DNA of 10,093 bases. Source: an uncultured Burkholderiales bacterium (GTDB lineage: Bacteria; Pseudomonadota; Gammaproteobacteria; Burkholderiales; Burkholderiaceae_E). The stretch's first letter is position 1, and each line of letters opens with the position of its first letter. Of this stretch, positions 1 through 8,091 are shown piece by piece. Under the pieces are notes generated by a model. It saw nothing but the letters and a program-made list of their open reading frames with translations, did not search any database and was not told where the DNA came from. Both the position numbers and the translations under genes were made by a program. The DNA lies in NCBI GenBank assembly GCA_903898725.1, contig CAIUGQ010000656.1:1-10093 (forward strand), read 5' to 3'.

Positions 1-2695
1 GGGTCATCACGGCGGGCAGGCGGGCACGCCAGCCCGCCAGCACCTCGTCGGGCGGGCGCGACAGCGGCACCCACTTCACGGCATCGCGCCGCAGCGACAG
101 GTAGCCGCCCTCGGCGACCTCCCCCATCTCGGTCGCCATCAGCGCATAGAGCGCCAGCTGCGCGGCGTGATCGGGGTCGCCGGCGATCCGCCTGAGGCGG
201 CTCGGGTCGCCCAGCTTGTAGTCGACCACGCGCACGCCGCGCGGCCCCGCATCGAGCCGATCGAGCCGCCCCTCGATGCGCACCGAGCGCGGTCCGTCCG
301 CCGCGTCGAACGCGACGTCGACGGCGCCGGGGCGCTCGCCGTCGAGCCAGACCCAGCCGAGCTTCGCATCGGCGAGCGCCCAGTCGAGGTAGGCGTCGAT
401 CGTCGCGCGCCACTCCGCGAGCTCGCCGAGTGCGCCGCCGCCGGTGGCCAGCTCGCGCGACGCGACCGCGTCCGTGATCTCGAGCAGCAGCGCGCGTGCC
501 TGCGCGAGCCCGCCCGCGTCGAGCACGATGCCGCGGGCCGGAGCCTCGCGATGGAAGCGCTCGAGCAGTTCGTGCACGAGCTCGCCGCGCTCGCGCACCC
601 CGGGCACATCGACCGCCTGATCGGCTTCGCGCAGACGCCATCCGTCCTGGACGAGGAAGCGGAACGGACAGGCGATCAGGCGCTCGATCGCGCCCACGGA
701 CAGCCGGCGGGGCAGCCCACCGAGCGCGATGCCCGGGCGCGACGCCGGCACGGGCACCAGCTCGCGCGGCTGGCCGGGCCGATCCTCCCGTGCGGACAGC
801 CTCGCCTGCGTCGTGATGGCCTCGAGCCGCTCGACCCAGGGGCTGGGTCGGGTGCCGTCGGCCGGATCCGTGCGGCAGGTCATCGCGCTGACGGGCGCCA
901 GAGCCAGCAGCAGGGCGAGGTCGCGCTGCTGGCGCGCGGCGGCGCTCGCCGCGGTCGGCAGCCCGATCAGCGCGCGCAGCGGCTCGTTCACCAGCGGCAG
1001 CGGTCCGGGCGCGGCGGGCAGCGCGGCATCGGAGGCACCGAGCACGAGCACCGCGTCGAAGGCGCGGCCGGCCGCATCGACGGGCGTCAGCAGCTCGACC
1101 GGACTGTCGATCGGGCCGTAGAACCGGTGCCGCTCCAGGGTCATCGCGAGCAGCGCACGGAACTCGGCGAAGGGCAGCGCCCGCGCATGCTCGTCGGAGC
1201 GGGCGGTGCGGCGCAGCGACTCGAGCCGCGACAGGAGCTGGCGGCCGGCCGCGTCGCCGGCCAGTCGCCGCGGTGCGCCGACCCAGCGCATCGCCTCGTC
1301 CAGTGCGTCGAGGTGCGCGCCCAGCGGCTGCAGCCGGGCCTGGCGGCCGCTCAGCTCGTGGAGGCGGGCGAACGCATCGGGCGGCAGCGCGCCGTCATCG
1401 CCCCGCAGCCCGTCCCAGCCTCGGAGGTAGCCGTGGCGCGTCGCACGGCGCTCGATCCAGTCACGCAGCGCGTGCCCGCCCGGTGGCCGCACGAACCGCG
1501 AATCGAGCCATCCGAGCAGATCGTCGTAGTAGCCGTCGGAGGCCACTGCATCGAGCCAGCCCATCGCCGCCGTGGCGGCGACCGTGGTCGACAGCAGCCA
1601 GCCCTCCCGGTCGTCGATCAGCACCCCGGCCCGCTCGAGCAGCGCACGGACCCGCCGCGCGAGCCAGCGGTCGAGCGCGACGATCGCCAGGCTCGGGACC
1701 GATGCGGCACCGGCATCGGCCGCCCCGGCGAGTCGGCCGTGCACCCACTGTGCGGCGAGCTGCGCCTCGCGCTCCCGGTCGCCGGCGTGGAGGATGGCGG
1801 GGACCGGGCCGAGCGCCTCGGCGGGCCTCTCTGCCCAGTGCTGGCGACGCTCGCGCAGCGGCTGCGGCGGTGCATCGTCGATGCACTCCGGCCAGGCCGC
1901 GGCCAGCAGCGGCATCGCGCGGCCGATCGCGTTCCAGTCGGGTTCCAGACGCAGCAGCGCATCGGGCGGCAGCTGTCGCGCCAGCTCGGCCAGCAGGACC
2001 GCCTCGAGCGGATCGGGCGGCTGCCAGGCGACCCAGACGACGCGGGTGCCGCGAGCGGCCCAAGCCCCCGCCAGCCGATGCATGCGCCCGATGCCTTGCG
2101 CGACCGGATCGATGCCCGCCCCGTCGGTCGCCCGTGCGATCCGGGCGAGCAGGGACAGGTCCTCGCGCAGGCGCTCCTCGGCCGCCGGCGAGCCGAAGGC
2201 CTCGACCACGGCGCCGACCCAGGCCGGATCGTCGAGACGGCCGGCGGCGCCCGCCTGCGCGAACGCATCGAGCACATCGAGCAGGCCCTGCGCGAACGCG
2301 AGCCGATCGGCCGGGGCCCGCTGCGGCAGGCTGTCGGGCATCGCGGCGTCGAGCACCTCGAGCAGCGAGAGCGTGCGGGCGATCGGATCGACCGGCACCG
2401 CCGGCGCGAGTTCGTCGGCCCAGGCTCCGCAGGGGCGGATCGGGGGCGGTGCCCAGGGCCGGCCGGGCGTCGCGAGCCGCTGTCGGAGCGCACGCTGCAG
2501 CGGCGCCACCAGGACGCCTCGAGGCACCACCACCGCCGGCGGCCCGGCGGCGTCGGCCTGCCCCAGCCAGGGCACGAGCGCGTCGGCGGCTGCCCCCCAG
2601 AAGGCCGGCCCGCCGGGCCCCGCGGGCGAGAACCGGCTCACCGCAACGCCCGTGACCGGGTCCGGGGCCGCGGGCACGCCGCTCAGGGACTGCAC
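1..2695 (-). CDS. AddB/RecB-like PD-(D/E)XK nuclease, probable DNA repair protein (partial, 3' end off the left edge)
   Basis: The frame is open from a stop at 2707-2705 to the window edge and gives 898 codons without the C-terminus. The C-terminal third is a RecB-family nuclease: the cysteine-containing IERLIACPFRF (about 670-680), the GELVHELLERF histidine motif (704-714), IEGRLDRLD with D812, VVDYKLG with D825 and K827, and the AQLALY glutamine motif (845-850). Residues 547-561 (AFDAVLVLGASDAAL) resemble the late helicase motif of AddB proteins, but I see no Walker A GxxGKT, so the helicase part is probably inactive and the nuclease active. In betaproteobacteria such a protein pairs with a UvrD-like AddA helicase in DNA double-strand-end resection; that partner would lie off the left edge. 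GTG at 2695 is the first possible start after the stop and lacks a clear ribosome site; GTG at 2677 and 2641 are alternatives. It diverges from trxA and is markedly GC-rich. Family call confident, exact subfamily and start less so. Confidence 0.85.
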   Translation of the reverse strand, partial: MQSLSGVPAAPDPVTGVAVSRFSPAGPGGPAFWGAAADALVPWLGQADAAGPPAVVVPRGVLVAPLQRALRQRLATPGRPWAPPPIRPCGAWADELAPAVPVDPIARTLSLLEVLDAAMPDSLPQRAPADRLAFAQGLLDVLDAFAQAGAAGRLDDPAWVGAVVEAFGSPAAEERLREDLSLLARIARATDGAGIDPVAQGIGRMHRLAGAWAARGTRVVWVAWQPPDPLEAVLLAELARQLPPDALLRLEPDWNAIGRAMPLLAAAWPECIDDAPPQPLRERRQHWAERPAEALGPVPAILHAGDREREAQLAAQWVHGRLAGAADAGAASVPSLAIVALDRWLARRVRALLERAGVLIDDREGWLLSTTVAATAAMGWLDAVASDGYYDDLLGWLDSRFVRPPGGHALRDWIERRATRHGYLRGWDGLRGDDGALPPDAFARLHELSGRQARLQPLGAHLDALDEAMRWVGAPRRLAGDAAGRQLLSRLESLRRTARSDEHARALPFAEFRALLAMTLERHRFYGPIDSPVELLTPVDAAGRAFDAVLVLGASDAALPAAPGPLPLVNEPLRALIGLPTAASAAARQQRDLALLLALAPVSAMTCRTDPADGTRPSPWVERLEAITTQARLSAREDRPGQPRELVPVPASRPGIALGGLPRRLSVGAIERLIACPFRFLVQDGWRLREADQAVDVPGVRERGELVHELLERFHREAPARGIVLDAGGLAQARALLLEITDAVASRELATGGGALGELAEWRATIDAYLDWALADAKLGWVWLDGERPGAVDVAFDAADGPRSVRIEGRLDRLDAGPRGVRVVDYKLGDPSRLRRIAGDPDHAAQLALYALMATEMGEVAEGGYLSLRRDAVKWVPLSRPPDEVLAGWRARLPAVMT

Positions 2696-2756
2696 CGGGG
2701 ATGCTCAACACGCGCCATTCGGCTATGGTAAGTTAGACGGCAGGAGACCCCCGCTC
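2696..2756. promoter_or_regulatory. Divergent intergenic region of the nuclease gene and trxA
   Basis: These 61 bases must hold both divergent promoters unless they lie inside the genes. On the plus strand TATGGT at 2724-2729 is a possible -10 for trxA, without a convincing -35. AGGAG at 2742-2746, 10 bases before the trxA ATG, is a clear ribosome-binding site. No comparable site precedes the nuclease GTG. Confidence 0.35.
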
Positions 2757-3086
2757 ATGTCCAGCACTCAGATCACCCACACTTCCGACGCGACCTTCGA
2801 CGCCGACGTGCTCAAGTCCGACGCGCCGGTGCTCGTCGACTACTGGGCCGAATGGTGCGGCCCCTGCAAGATGATCGCCCCCCTGCTCGACGAGGTCGCC
2901 AAGGACTACGGCGACAAGCTGCGCATCGTGAAGGTCAACGTCGACGACAACCAGGAGATCACCGCGAAGTACGGCATCCGCGGGATCCCGACCCTCAAGC
3001 TCTTCAAGAACGGCGAAGAGGTCGCGACGAAGGTCGGCGCCCTGTCCAAGTCGCAGCTCACGCAGTTCCTGGACACCAACCTCTGA
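2757..3086 (+). CDS. trxA: Thioredoxin 1
   Basis: A 109-residue cytosolic disulfide reductase that passes electrons from thioredoxin reductase to ribonucleotide reductase, peroxiredoxins and other substrates. The active site WCGPC is at 33-37 (redox cysteines C34 and C37), the buried aspartate is D28 in VLVDYW, and the cis-proline loop GIPT ends at about 79. The length matches E. coli TrxA. The ATG is preceded by AGGAG at 2742-2746. A much longer upstream reading frame exists in the same phase but is only antisense to the nuclease gene. Gene order trxA then rho on one strand, with a nuclease gene divergent from trxA, is what I recall from betaproteobacteria. No terminator with a T-run follows, so some read-through into rho is possible. 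Confidence 0.97.
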   Translation: MSSTQITHTSDATFDADVLKSDAPVLVDYWAEWCGPCKMIAPLLDEVAKDYGDKLRIVKVNVDDNQEITAKYGIRGIPTLKLFKNGEEVATKVGALSKSQLTQFLDTNL

Positions 3087-3099
3087 TCCGTCGTATCCT
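3070..3099 (+). promoter_or_regulatory. Candidate sigma70 promoter for rho inside the trxA 3' end
   Basis: TGGACA at 3070-3075 matches the -35 consensus in five of six positions. It is followed after 18 bases by TATCCT at 3094-3099, four of six matches to TATAAT. Transcription would begin near 3106, giving a leader of about 335 bases before rho. Based on sequence match alone. Confidence 0.35.
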
Positions 3100-3440
3100 C
3101 TAGGGAGCGCGCGAGCGCCCCCGCCCGCTGCGGGCGATCCCCGGTACCCCGGCGATCGATTCCGCGGCGACCGGGTCGGGCCCATCTGCCCGTCGCACCC
3201 CGCCTGCTGCACCCCGGGCCTCCCCAGTTTCCAGACCTTCCGGTACCTCCGATCCATCGGATGGGGATCCGGTCTTCGACTCGTCATCCGGTTTTCGACC
3301 CGTTTTTCCGACCGGCCCCCCGCCGGTCCACACCCCCAGCCCTCCCGGACGGGACGCACATGCAGGCGACAGCCGCCTGGGCGTCCGTGGTTGTCCCGCA
3401 GGGCTCCGATCAGCCGTCACGCTGTCCGCCCCCCCCCACG
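3087..3440 (+). promoter_or_regulatory. Long C-rich rho leader, likely Rho-binding (rut) autoregulatory region
   Basis: This 354-base stretch holds no gene I can support. It is strongly C-biased on the rho sense strand: by hand count 3181-3360 has 83 C against 41 G in 180 bases. A GC hairpin CGCCCG-CTG-CGGGCG lies at 3122-3136, with no T-run after it. Two near-identical 17-base units sit at 3267-3283 and 3286-3302 (15 of 17 the same), and a run of nine C lies just before the rho start. C-rich, G-poor RNA is the classic signature of Rho loading, and E. coli rho is autoregulated by Rho-dependent attenuation in its leader, so the same control is inferred here. I found no separate leader peptide. 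Confidence 0.5.
3267..3302 (+). repeat. Two 17-base near-identical direct repeats in the rho leader
   Basis: Copy 1 (3267-3283) reads ATCCGGTCTTCGACTCG and copy 2 (3286-3302) ATCCGGTTTTCGACCCG, separated by two bases. They differ at two positions, both C/T changes. The spacing of 19 bases from start to start and the pyrimidine-rich content would suit repeated Rho contacts, but this role is inferred. Confidence 0.6.
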
Positions 3441-4697
<1,257 letters not shown>

Positions 4698-4705
4698 GGC
4701 GCAAA

Positions 4706-4727
4706 GGGCGCGCACTTGAGCGCGCCC
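4706..4727 (+). other. Perfect GC stem-loop just after the rho stop codon
   Basis: GGGCGCGC (4706-4713) pairs perfectly with GCGCGCCC (4720-4727) around the six-base loop ACTTGA. It starts eight bases after the rho TAG. No T-run follows, so it is not a standard intrinsic terminator; it could stabilise the mRNA 3' end against exonucleases. Confidence 0.6.
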
Positions 4728-4739
4728 TGGTGGGCGGCA

Positions 4740-4757
4740 GCGCTTGTCACCAAGCGC
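4740..4757 (+). other. Second stem-loop in the rho 3' region
   Basis: GCGCTTG (4740-4746) pairs perfectly with CAAGCGC (4751-4757) around TCAC. The octamer CGCTTGTC in it recurs at 4801-4808 in the terminator, so CAAGCG at 4751-4756 could also pair with the terminator arm as an alternative fold. Confidence 0.5.
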
Positions 4758-4793
4758 GAGAGCCCACACGGCTCAGAATAGACAAGAACTCAG

Positions 4794-4826
4794 AGAGCGC
4801 CGCTTGTCGGCGCTCTTTCCTTGTTT
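4794..4826 (+). terminator. Rho-independent terminator downstream of rho
   Basis: A nine-base perfect stem AGAGCGCCG (4794-4802) / CGGCGCTCT (4808-4816) with loop CTTGT is followed by the T-rich TTCCTTGTTT. This is the strongest terminator in the window and ends the rho transcript, facing away from the convergent operon on the other strand. Confidence 0.85.
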
Positions 4827-4938
4827 GACCCCTCCGTCGGCGTAAGACGCCGCCACCTCCCCATTTGAATGGGGAGGCAATGAGTCTTCGTCCCTCCCCA
4901 TTCAAATGGGGAGGTGCCCCGCAGGGGCGGAGGGGTCA
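4826..4938. repeat. 113-base nested palindromic intergenic element (REP/MITE-like)
   Basis: The ends are an 11-base perfect inverted repeat, TGACCCCTCCG (4826-4836) and CGGAGGGGTCA (4928-4938). Inside, a 24-base segment at 4854-4877 is the exact reverse complement of 4893-4916. Each of these is itself a near-perfect palindrome, with CCTCCCCATT facing AATGGGGAGG. The 15-base middle (4878-4892) is unpaired. Small hairpins lie in the flanks: GGCG-TAAGA-CGCC at 4839-4851 and CCCC-GCA-GGGG at 4917-4927. It encodes no protein. Elements of this GACCCCTCC...CCTCCCC style are, as I recall, dispersed repeats in alphaproteobacterial genomes. It lies between convergent genes and could act as a bidirectional terminator. 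Copy number cannot be judged from one window. Confidence 0.7.
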
Positions 4939-4954
4939 TATCCTTCACTGCCTG

Positions 4955-6163
4955 CTACGGCAGATCCCGCGCCTCCCGGCTCGACGCAAACCACAGCCAG
5001 ATCACTGCCTGCCCCGCCAGCAGCACGACCGTCACGACCTGATGCGCCCCGGCGCGCGACAGGCCGTGCGAGGTTTCCATCCAGGCCAGCGCCGGCCCGA
5101 TCGCCGCCTGCACCACGAAGGCGATCAACATGCAGATGAGGTTCAGCGTCGTGTTGACCCGGCCGGCCAGCTCGGGTGCGAAGGCGCGCGTCACCAGCGC
5201 GTAACAGACCACCGACATGCCGCCGAACATCACATAGGCGAACCACAGGAGCTTCGGCGCGGCCGTGACGTTGAGCGCGATGGGCACGTGGATGGCGAGG
5301 AACAGCAGGCCGTAGACCAGCAGGACCCGCCCGCCGCGCACGCCACGACGGTGCAGCAGGTCGACGATCATGCCGCTGAAGAAGTAGCCGGGCACGATGG
5401 CGATCGAGACTACGAACAGCGCGACACCGACCGACGGCTCGTCGAGATGGGCGACGTCGCGCAGCCAGCCGGCGGCCCAGAAGCTCGTGAAGCAGACCCA
5501 GACGCCGAGCGAGAATGTCGGCGCGAGTCCCGCCTTCCAGAAAAGCGGTGTGCGCAGCACGCCCATCAGGCCGCTCAGTTCGTCGGCCAGGCGGCCCTTT
5601 CCGCCTCGCTCGTATCGGGGAGCGGCGAGGAGCTGGTAGAGCGCGACGGCGACGGTGAGGGCGCCGAGGCCCAGGAAGACCTGCCGCCAGTCGAAGTCGA
5701 CCAGCAGCCACTGCACCGGACGGGTGGCCATCGCGGCCCCCAGCCCGCCGAACGTCATCATGACGGCGTTGACCAGCGGCAGCCGGGCCATCGGCCAGTA
5801 GAGGACGTTGGCCTTGAAGCCGCACATCAGCGCGACCGACAGGCCGAGCCCGATCAGGGCACGGCCGATGCTCAGCGTGACGACGTCCTGCCCGAGCGCA
5901 AAGATGACGGCGCCCAGCGCGGTCGCCAGCAGCATGATGGGCGCCACGCGGCGCGGCCCGAACCGGTCGAGCGCCACGCCGGCGGGGAGCTGGGCCAGGG
6001 TGAAGGCCGCCAGGTACATCGAGGTCACGACGCCGATGGCGGCATCGTCGAGGCCGAGTTCGCTGCGCAGCGCCGGCGCGACCACGGCATTGAGCGAGCG
6101 GAAGAGGAAGCTCAGGAAATAGCCGAGGGCAAACGGCAGGAACGCCGTCAGGACGAGCTTCAA
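4955..6163 (-). CDS. Major facilitator superfamily transporter, substrate unknown
   Basis: A 402-residue inner-membrane protein with about 12 hydrophobic segments, starting with LTAFLPFALGYFLSFLF. The MFS loop 2-3 signature GVALDRFGPRR is at 62-72 and a weaker second-half equivalent GYFFSGMIVDLLHRRG at about 259-274. A long loop between the halves (about 183-208) is rich in charged residues. The start is inferred to be TTG at 6163, which overlaps the thioesterase TGA (TTGA), giving LKLVLTAFLPF; no ATG or GTG fits upstream in the real gene, and the frame extending to 6400 is the thioesterase antisense-phase shadow. The nearest GAGG lies 14 bases upstream, so translation is probably coupled. 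It is the last gene of the operon. No residue shows the substrate; the family includes drug and metabolite exporters and organic-acid importers. Confidence 0.9.
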   Translation of the reverse strand: MKLVLTAFLPFALGYFLSFLFRSLNAVVAPALRSELGLDDAAIGVVTSMYLAAFTLAQLPAGVALDRFGPRRVAPIMLLATALGAVIFALGQDVVTLSIGRALIGLGLSVALMCGFKANVLYWPMARLPLVNAVMMTFGGLGAAMATRPVQWLLVDFDWRQVFLGLGALTVAVALYQLLAAPRYERGGKGRLADELSGLMGVLRTPLFWKAGLAPTFSLGVWVCFTSFWAAGWLRDVAHLDEPSVGVALFVVSIAIVPGYFFSGMIVDLLHRRGVRGGRVLLVYGLLFLAIHVPIALNVTAAPKLLWFAYVMFGGMSVVCYALVTRAFAPELAGRVNTTLNLICMLIAFVVQAAIGPALAWMETSHGLSRAGAHQVVTVVLLAGQAVIWLWFASSREARDLP

Positions 6164-6597
6164 GAGCGGTCGCCCGTCCTCGCGAACACCGCGCTGGCAT
6201 GGACGATGCGCTCCTCGCCCACCTTCAGGTAGCAGTTGGCGAAGGCCAGCCGTCCGCCGACCTTGTGAACGTCGACATGGGCCTCGACCCAGTCGCCGAT
6301 CTTCGCCGACCCCGCGAAGTCGGTTTTCACGCTCGCGGTGACGAGCAGCGGCGAGGGCGTCTGGCTGCGCGTCGTGCGATAGCCCAGCGAGATGTCGCAC
6401 AGGGTCATGAGGATGCCGCCATGGGCGACGCCGCGGGCGTTTGCATGCTTGGGCTGGATGCGAAGGCCGACGACAAAGGTGCCGTCGCCGTTCTCGCGAT
6501 AGAAGAACGGTCCGTTATGGTCGAGGAACGGGCTGGTGCGGAACAGCGGCTTGTATCCGGCTGGTGGATCAGAGGCTGGCGGGTTGCTGTCGTTCAT
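6160..6597 (-). CDS. PaaI-type hotdog-fold thioesterase
   Basis: A 145-residue cytosolic protein, the usual size for the single-domain PaaI/YdiI group that hydrolyses acyl-CoA or aryl-CoA thioesters. The signature HANARGVAHGGILMTLCDISLGY is at 51-73: N53 and G56, the H59-G60-G61 helix start and D68 as the likely catalytic acidic residue. VTASVKTDFAGSAKIGDWVEAHVDV (86-110) forms the central beta strands. The ATG lies two bases after the aroE stop, and AGGAG seven bases upstream gives a good ribosome site. Its stop overlaps the following TTG start. The substrate is unknown; operon position next to AroE and an MFS transporter does not define it. Confidence 0.88.
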   Translation of the reverse strand: MNDSNPPASDPPAGYKPLFRTSPFLDHNGPFFYRENGDGTFVVGLRIQPKHANARGVAHGGILMTLCDISLGYRTTRSQTPSPLLVTASVKTDFAGSAKIGDWVEAHVDVHKVGGRLAFANCYLKVGEERIVHASAVFARTGDRS

Positions 6598-6599
6598 GA

Positions 6600-7490
6600 T
6601 CAGGCTCCTAGATCGGCGGCGACCGCGTGACGCTGCGCCGCCGAGACATCGACCCTGGGTCCGAACCAGGCTTCGAAACCCGGCCGGCCCTGGTGCAGCA
6701 GCATGCCGAGTCCGTCGATGCAACGGTTGCCGCGGGAACGGGCGGCGGCCAGCAGGTAGGTTTCCAGCGGCACATAGACGATGTCGTAGACCACTGACTC
6801 GTGCGGCAGTTTCGCGAGATCGATGTCGAGGCCCGGCTGGTCCTTCATCCCGAGGGACGTCGTATTGACGAGCAGCGTCGCGCCGTCCAGCAGCTCGGAC
6901 CGCTCGTCCCACGAGGCGACCACGATGCGCTGTCCGCCCGGCGGAGTGAGCGCGACAGCGAGGTCGACCGCGGTCTCGCGCGTCCGGTTGACGAGCCGAA
7001 GCTCTGGGACGCCGACATCCATCAGGCTCGCAACGATCGCGCGGGCGGCTCCGCCGGCGCCCAGCACGACGACCGGCCCGGTGTCCGGCATCCAGTGCGG
7101 CGCGTTGTACTTGAGGGCTTCGAGGAAGCCGAACCCGTCGGTATTGCGGCCCTCCAGCGTGCCGTCGGCCTGCTTCACGATGGTGTTCACCGCGCCGATG
7201 CGCCGGGCTGCGGGATCGATGCGATCGAGCAGCGGCAGGATCTCGACCTTGTGCGGCAGGGTGAGGTTGCAGCCGCGCGCGTTGGGCGTCTTCTTGAGGA
7301 ACGCCACCAGCTCTTCCAGCGCGGCGCGCTGGGGCTTCACGGGCAGGCGGCCGTAATGGCCGTCGATATGGTGCTGCTTCAGCCAGAAGCCGTGCAGCGC
7401 GGGCGAACGCGAATGCTCGACCGGCCAGCCGACGATGGCGGCAAAGGGCCGGCCCGCGGCTTCCGCGAGCAGTGTGTCGTAAACGCTCAT
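6600..7490 (-). CDS. aroE: Shikimate 5-dehydrogenase (NADP)
   Basis: A 296-residue cytosolic enzyme that reduces 3-dehydroshikimate to shikimate with NADPH, the fourth step of the chorismate pathway. Substrate residues S27 and S29 are in SRSPALHGFW, the catalytic lysine K81 is in NLTLPHK (75-81), and the paired aspartate is D118 in GRNTDGFGF. The dinucleotide loop GAGGAA is at 144-149, with the NADP phosphate-binding NRT at 168-170. VYDIVYVPLETYLL (234-247) and GLGMLLHQG (260-268) complete the fold. The ATG overlaps the maf stop by ATGA, typical of alphaproteobacterial maf-aroE pairs. The usual next genes there (coaE, dnaQ) are replaced here by a thioesterase and transporter. All catalytic positions are intact. 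Confidence 0.97.
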   Translation of the reverse strand: MSVYDTLLAEAAGRPFAAIVGWPVEHSRSPALHGFWLKQHHIDGHYGRLPVKPQRAALEELVAFLKKTPNARGCNLTLPHKVEILPLLDRIDPAARRIGAVNTIVKQADGTLEGRNTDGFGFLEALKYNAPHWMPDTGPVVVLGAGGAARAIVASLMDVGVPELRLVNRTRETAVDLAVALTPPGGQRIVVASWDERSELLDGATLLVNTTSLGMKDQPGLDIDLAKLPHESVVYDIVYVPLETYLLAAARSRGNRCIDGLGMLLHQGRPGFEAWFGPRVDVSAAQRHAVAADLGA

Positions 7491-8086
7491 GCGGCTGTCT
7501 CCAGTCCGATGCCATGTCCGGCGAGGAACGAAAGCAGCGGCAGCAATGGCAGGCCGAGGATCGTGAAGTAATCGCCTTCGACCCGGCTGAACAGATGAGC
7601 GCCCACGCCTTCGAGCTGATAGGCGCCGACGGAGGTCGTCACCGCTTCACCGGCCCGTGCGAGATAGGCATCGAGGAACGCATCGGGCAGCGGCCGCATG
7701 GTGAGCAGCGCATGCTCATTGCAATGCCAGAGCCGCACGCCGCCCCTCGCCACCACGACCGAGGAATGCAGCTCGTGAGTCTGGCCGGCGAGCGCCTGCA
7801 GCTGCTTGCGCGCCGCTGCCATCGTCGGCGGCTTGTCGAACAGGCGGCCGTTGCAGGCGAGCGTCGAGTCAGCGCCGATCACCATCGCCTCGGGGTGTCG
7901 CGTGGAGACACGCTTCGCCTTCAGTTCGGCCAGGGTTTCGGCAATGTCCCGCGGCGCAGCCTTCTCCGCTGAAAGACTGAGCTTCACCTCGTCCTCGTCG
8001 ACGCCCGACGTCTCGACCGTGAAATCGAGGCCGGCATTCTGCAGCATCTGGCGACGCGAGAGGCTGGCGGAAGCGAGGATCAGCAT
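7487..8086 (-). CDS. maf: Maf family nucleotide pyrophosphatase
   Basis: A 199-residue cytosolic enzyme that cleaves pyrophosphate from non-canonical or modified nucleoside triphosphates, cleaning the nucleotide pool. The N-terminus LILASASLSRRQML (2-15) is the family fingerprint. GADST (71-75) supplies the catalytic D73, KPPT (85-88) lies in the substrate loop, and GAYQLEGVGAHLFSRVEGDY (154-173) with ILGLPLLPLL forms the C-terminal motif. Which Maf subtype (dTTP/UTP or m7GTP) it belongs to is not decided from sequence. The ATG lies 5 bases after the preceding stop, without a strong ribosome site, so coupled translation is likely. The stop overlaps the aroE start. Confidence 0.94.
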   Translation of the reverse strand: MLILASASLSRRQMLQNAGLDFTVETSGVDEDEVKLSLSAEKAAPRDIAETLAELKAKRVSTRHPEAMVIGADSTLACNGRLFDKPPTMAAARKQLQALAGQTHELHSSVVVARGGVRLWHCNEHALLTMRPLPDAFLDAYLARAGEAVTTSVGAYQLEGVGAHLFSRVEGDYFTILGLPLLPLLSFLAGHGIGLETAA

Positions 8087-8091
8087 GGGCG

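Noticed and set aside
167..2731. Plus-strand open frame of 854 codons
   Set aside because: It shares codon boundaries with the minus-strand nuclease gene, whose frame shows clear family motifs; the arginine/glutamine/alanine-rich translation has no motif. Antisense shadow of GC-rich DNA.
3122..3136. Hairpin CGCCCG-CTG-CGGGCG as trxA terminator
   Set aside because: No T-run follows; a stem alone is not an intrinsic terminator.
3261..3440. N-terminal extension of Rho from ATG 3261 or 3360
   Set aside because: Family proteins begin at MHLSELK; the extension is low-complexity and codon-atypical.
4854..4916. Possible CRISPR repeats
   Set aside because: Only two copies, inverted rather than direct, with a 15-base middle and palindromic arms; this is a REP-like element.
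4865..6232. Plus-strand frame of 455 codons opposite the MFS gene
   Set aside because: The minus strand encodes a typical MFS protein; this frame is a charged, low-complexity shadow and begins inside the palindromic element.
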